From assembly GCA_023375785.1 (NCBI GenBank), contig SZWC01003594.1, forward strand, positions 66,922-96,285: a stretch of 29,364 nucleotides of DNA, in the 5' to 3' direction. Positions 26,094 to 29,364 of the stretch are shown piece by piece. This DNA is from Penium margaritaceum (taxonomy: Eukaryota; Streptophyta; Zygnematophyceae; Desmidiales; Peniaceae). Positions within the stretch are counted from its first letter, which is position 1. Each line of letters opens with the position of its first letter. A model generated the notes under the pieces. The model had not been told where the DNA came from and made no database searches. It saw nothing but the letters and a program-made list of their open reading frames with translations. A program made the position numbers and the translations under genes.

Positions 26094-29000
26094 CTGCCTT
26101 GCGACCAGGTGGTAGATCCACGAGCTCATACACTCCATGTTCAGCAAGTGCATCAAGCTCAGCCTTCATAGCCTTCTCCCACAGCGGTGAGTCAGGGGCT
26201 GTGCGAGCTGCCTGTACAGTCAGGGGCTCAGGTGCTAGAGGTGCAAGACCAGCGGCAGCAAAGCATGTTGCCACGTACCCAGCCACAGAGGATGACAGGG
26301 CAGAGTGAAATTCATCCTCAAGAAGGGAGTATCCAAGACCTGTGCTGGGGTGGACGACTGAGGCCGCAGTGGACAGAGCAGAGGAAGCAAGACCGAGGGC
26401 TCGAAGGCCAGGGTCACCAGAGACCACTGGATGAGACNCTGCCTTGCGACCAGGTGGTAGATCCACGAGCTCATACACGCCATGTTCAGCAAGTGCATCA
26501 AGCTCAGCCTTCATAGCCTTCTCCCACAGCGGTGAGTCAGGGGCTGTGCGAGCTGCCTGTACAGTCAGGGGCTCAGGTGCTAGAGGTGCAAGACCAGCGG
26601 CAGCAAAGCATGTTGCCACGTACCCAGCCACAGAGGATGACAGGGCAGAGTGAAATTCATCCTCAAGGAGGGAGTATCCAAGACCTGTGCTAGGGTGGAC
26701 GACTGAGGCCGCAGTGAACAGAGCAGAGGAAGCAAGACCGAGAGCTCGATGGCCGGGGTCACCAGAGACCACTCGACGAGACTGTGAAGGAAGCGCCTGG
26801 AGGCGTCCTCCATGAGTGTAGGGTGATACTGGTGGGATGGACGGCGCACAGGATGTGAGAGGAGGAGAGGAGTGCGGCTGAACAGCCGGGGGCGAAGAGG
26901 GCGTGGTCTCATGAACATGAGTCTCGGGTGACGGGGTGACCGCGACAAGAGAAGACACAGATGATGCAGGGGAGACCAAAGTAGGGGACTCTGGAGTAGA
27001 GTGAGTGGGCGTGCGAGGAGCCGAGGACTCAGAATGAGGACTAGACTCAGCGGGGGGCGACGGTGAGGTAGGACAGGACTCGGGAGAACTGAGCTCAGGA
27101 GAACTGGACACAGGAGGACTGGGCACAGGAGACGAAGGACGCGTCGATGGGAGAAGAGAGGGCCCAGAGGGCGGAGGACCACCCCCACCCGGAGAGGGCG
27201 GACAGAGAGACCCACCGAATCGCGAATAGTCACGTTCAAAGAGGTGTTCAAAGAAGAGGGCATCACGTGACTCAACGACCCGGGATCTAGAGGGATCCCA
27301 GAAGCGCCAGGCTTTGGAGAAGGAAGAGATGCCCAGGAAGATGCAAAGGTGGCCACGCGGAGAGAGCTTGCCGTCTCGTTGGTCCGAGGGGATCCACACA
27401 GAGGCAAGACATCCCCAGACCCTGGCAAGTCGAAGATCGGCACGCTGTCCAGTCCAGCGTTCAAAGGGAGTGACTGTGTGAGGGAGAGGGCCATGAGGGA
27501 CACGGTTCCAGACCCAGGTCATGTAGCACATGGCCTCGAAGGCAAAGAGGGGTGACTGTCCTGAGGCAGAGAGGAGAGATCGGATCCCATCGGCAAGGGT
27601 GCGGTTCCAACGTTCAGAAACCCCATTTTGTTGGGGTGTGTAAGGGGCAGAGGACTCGAGACGAACACCATGAGACGCAAGAAAGCGAGAGGTGGGACCA
27701 AGGAATTCACCTCCACGATCACTGCGAAAGACTTGTAACGAGTGCCCACAGGCACGCTCAGCCTGTGGGAGCCAGGACTCCAGGACATCAGTGATGTCAC
27801 TCTTGTGACGAAGGGCAAAGACCCAACGGTAGCAAGAGAAGTCATCCGTCAAGCACAGGACGTAGCGGCCAAGACCACCGAGAAAGTCATGGGACAGAAG
27901 ACCCATGACGTCCGCATGAACCAGGTCAAGAGGGTGAGTGGTTGTTGACTCAGACAAGGAAAAGCGAGAGCGATGCATCTTTCCACTGGCACAGTCCAGA
28001 CAAGTGGATGAACAAGGGGGCGCAAACGTGGCAGCGTGAAGCCCAAGAGCAGGCTGAAGGCGTAGTAGGCGCTGGATGGCAGCAGTGTGGATGTGACAGA
28101 GGCGACGGTGCAAGAGATCGGCATGATCGGGAGACAAGGAAGGGGTGACATGAACAAGTGCAGAGGCAGCGGAAGATGAGGGCAGATTGAGGGGGACGCA
28201 AAACAGGCGATCACACCGAATGCCACGAAGAACAACACGGCCAGATGAGCGCAGAGAGATTGAGGCGAGTCCACGGCTGGAGGAGAAAGCCATGCCCTGG
28301 TCATCAAGGGTGGTCACGGAGAGGAGACTGACTTCCAGGTCAGGCACATACAACACGTCAGATAGGTAGACAGTGCCATCAGGACCAACAAAACGTACGA
28401 CCCCAACACCTTGCACAGGTAGCAGCTGGCCAGATCCAGTGCGAACAGAGCGGACGGATTGAACGGGACCGAGAGAGACAAAGGAAGAGCGACAAGAAGT
28501 CATGTGATGAGTGGCACCTGAATCAATGATCCAGATGCCAGGGGATGCACGAGTGGACGGGAGAACAAGACAGACAGCGACAATACCACGAGTAGACGAG
28601 GGAGACGAAGGGCTGAAACGTGTGGGAAAGGTGCATGACTGCCATTCCTCAATCCACTCGCAACTTGCAGGCAAGTCCCCTTGAACACGACCAGAGGTGG
28701 TACCCCGAAGGGTGGCCTCAGACTCACACGCAGACGAACAGCACTGGCCACTCATACTCTCACCTCCCTGAGAGCAAAGATGGAGAAGCTCGGCGAGGCG
28801 GCGCTCGAGGTTGCGCTCCTCATTGCGACGATCGGACGAGCGCTCAGAGGAACAGTCAGAGGAGCGATCAGAGAAAGTCCCATCGTCACGACTCCAGTGA
28901 GGTACGTGGTAGTGTGAAGATGGTGGGCCGTAGTACGGAGGGCCGGAGGGAGGAGGTATCCAGCCCCACGGGCTGGGTGCAGTGGGAGTTGGATGAAGTG

Positions 29001-29364
29001 GTGCAGATGTGGTTGAGAGCGCAGCAGAGGAAGAGGAGGATGAGGAGACGGTCACTGCTGTGGCCGCCGACGAGGTAGTGGCACCGGTGCGGGCCCAATG
29101 AGCGCGCATGGAGGAAGCCAGCCGTGCATCATCACGAGGGGCAGGGCATTTTGGTGCAGAGTGACCAGATGCACCACAGTTCCAGCAAGTGACATCTGTA
29201 GTGGGAGCTGCATTCTTGCCACCGCGGCCATCCCCACGGCCTTTGCCTCCACGACCACCACCACGAGTGGATCCACCACCCCCACTGCGGGAGACACCCT
29301 GCGTGGAGTGTGCTGCTGACTGTGTGGATGAGGTGGAAGAGGAGGTTGTGGTAGGGGAGGAAGA
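26065..29364 (-). CDS. Gag C-terminus, protease, integrase and linker of element E
   Basis: Open from the window edge to 26065. Gag end: Ser/Thr stretch, an RGG-type basic region (STRGGGRGGKGRGDGRGG), zinc knuckle CWNCGASGHSAPKC (29146-29187). Protease: WIIDSGATHHMTSCRSSF (about 28545-28490). Integrase: HRRLCHIH and CLDCASGKMHRS zinc finger; catalytic Asp in VHADVMG, Asp in FRSDRGGEFL, Glu in NGVSERWNRT; C-terminal ARVWGCLASVWIP, FLGISSFSKAWRFWDPS. Then a Pro/Ser-rich linker, a VSGDPG-ALGL block and the RT lead-in DALAEHGVYELVDLPPGRKA. Seam 6 repeats that last block artificially. The frame ends at WVYQP and TGA through a local loss of bases. Since the frame is open at the edge, the true start is outside the window. 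Confidence 0.94.
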   Translation of the reverse strand, partial: SSSPTTTSSSTSSTQSAAHSTQGVSRSGGGGSTRGGGRGGKGRGDGRGGKNAAPTTDVTCWNCGASGHSAPKCPAPRDDARLASSMRAHWARTGATTSSAATAVTVSSSSSSSAALSTTSAPLHPTPTAPSPWGWIPPPSGPPYYGPPSSHYHVPHWSRDDGTFSDRSSDCSSERSSDRRNEERNLERRLAELLHLCSQGGESMSGQCCSSACESEATLRGTTSGRVQGDLPASCEWIEEWQSCTFPTRFSPSSPSSTRGIVAVCLVLPSTRASPGIWIIDSGATHHMTSCRSSFVSLGPVQSVRSVRTGSGQLLPVQGVGVVRFVGPDGTVYLSDVLYVPDLEVSLLSVTTLDDQGMAFSSSRGLASISLRSSGRVVLRGIRCDRLFCVPLNLPSSSAASALVHVTPSLSPDHADLLHRRLCHIHTAAIQRLLRLQPALGLHAATFAPPCSSTCLDCASGKMHRSRFSLSESTTTHPLDLVHADVMGLLSHDFLGGLGRYVLCLTDDFSCYRWVFALRHKSDITDVLESWLPQAERACGHSLQVFRSDRGGEFLGPTSRFLASHGVRLESSAPYTPQQNGVSERWNRTLADGIRSLLSASGQSPLFAFEAMCYMTWVWNRVPHGPLPHTVTPFERWTGQRADLRLARVWGCLASVWIPSDQRDGKLSPRGHLCIFLGISSFSKAWRFWDPSRSRVVESRDALFFEHLFERDYSRFGGSLCPPSPGGGGPPPSGPSLLPSTRPSSPVPSPPVSSSPELSSPESCPTSPSPPAESSPHSESSAPRTPTHSTPESPTLVSPASSVSSLVAVTPSPETHVHETTPSSPPAVQPHSSPPLTSCAPSIPPVSPYTHGGRLQALPSQSRRVVSGDPGHRALGLASSALFTAASVVHPSTGLGYSLLEDEFHSALSSSVAGYVATCFAAAGLAPLAPEPLTVQAARTAPDSPLWEKAMKAELDALAEHGVYELVDLPPGRKAXSHPVVSGDPGLRALGLASSALSTAASVVHPSTGLGYSLLEDEFHSALSSSVAGYVATCFAAAGLAPLAPEPLTVQAARTAPDSPLWEKAMKAELDALAEHGVYELVDLPPGRKAVAAKWVYQP
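26094..26782. repeat. Assembly seam 6: 344-bp direct copies around a single N (26438)
   Basis: 26094-26437 recurs as 26439-26782 with a handful of substitutions (for example CTCATACACTCC/CTCATACACGCC and ACTGGATGAGAC/ACTCGACGAGAC). It makes the protein of element E appear to contain the VSGDPG...PPGRKA block twice. Confidence 0.92.

Larger units (their letters stand above)
23967..29364 (-). mobile_element. Element E: young Ty1/copia LTR retrotransposon nested in element D (incomplete at window edge)
   Basis: 3' LTR at 23967-24582, polypurine tract, RNase H, RT, Pro/Ser linker, integrase, protease and the C-terminal part of gag in order; the rest of gag, the leader and the 5' LTR lie beyond 29364. 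It interrupts the 5' LTR of element D, so it is younger than D. All catalytic residues checked are intact. The only damage seen is a frameshift near 26065-26090. It belongs to a family distinct from B/D: different LTR, different gag basic region and no 36-bp repeat. Confidence 0.92.

Noticed and set aside
26094..26782. Duplicated domain in the polyprotein of element E
   Set aside because: The two copies meet exactly at a single N, as at five other sites. This is an assembly overlap.

Overview
This window is a block of transposon-derived DNA from a large eukaryotic genome. I see no host gene. A green-plant lineage host (land plant or streptophyte alga) is the best fit. The primer-binding sites of the LTR elements match the initiator-Met tRNA type usual in plant Ty1/copia elements (TGGTATCAGAGC-like). 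There is a plant-style tRNA-derived SINE head, and premature stops fall mostly at CAG and TGG codons. I cannot name the species. Nothing looks prokaryotic. I found no previously undescribed system that I could defend; the value lies in the nested element structure, some conserved leader motifs and a set of assembly seams.

Layout, left to right. A (TG)n microsatellite (1-140) is followed by a decayed copia RNase H/RT fragment on the minus strand (element A, about 500-1981). A candidate short LTR abuts it (1982-2211). Then come a tRNA-derived SINE head (about 2570-2690) and a CTAG-rich stretch. Element B (3158-11909, minus strand) is a complete but dead copia: two LTRs of about 838 bp that differ at very roughly one base in ten by eye, a primer-binding site, polypurine tract, and gag-PR-IN-RT-RNase H all damaged. 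Between 11910 and 14371 lie a repeat also found left of B, a plus-strand coding remnant with an acidic tract, and a decayed copia gag (element C, minus strand).

Element D (14372-23966 and beyond, minus strand) is of the same family as B but younger: the comparable LTR parts differ at roughly one base in twenty, and catalytic residues are kept, but nine in-frame TAG stops are present. Element E (23967 to the window end, minus strand) sits inside the 5' LTR of D. Its LTR ends in a 7-bp inverted repeat (TGAAGTT/AACTTCA), and its protein is nearly intact apart from one frameshift. The order of age is therefore B, then D, then E.

B and D share a distinctive plan: a Gln-rich gag N-terminus, a long CTG/CAG-rich leader, two tandem hairpins near the primer-binding site, TGACGTCA motifs just upstream of gag, and a 36-bp (12-residue) Pro/Ala/Ser tandem repeat between integrase and reverse transcriptase. 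Five single-N positions and one 107-N run are each flanked by direct copies of 235-344 bp. These look like unmerged contig overlaps, so the apparent tandem duplications should not be read as biology.
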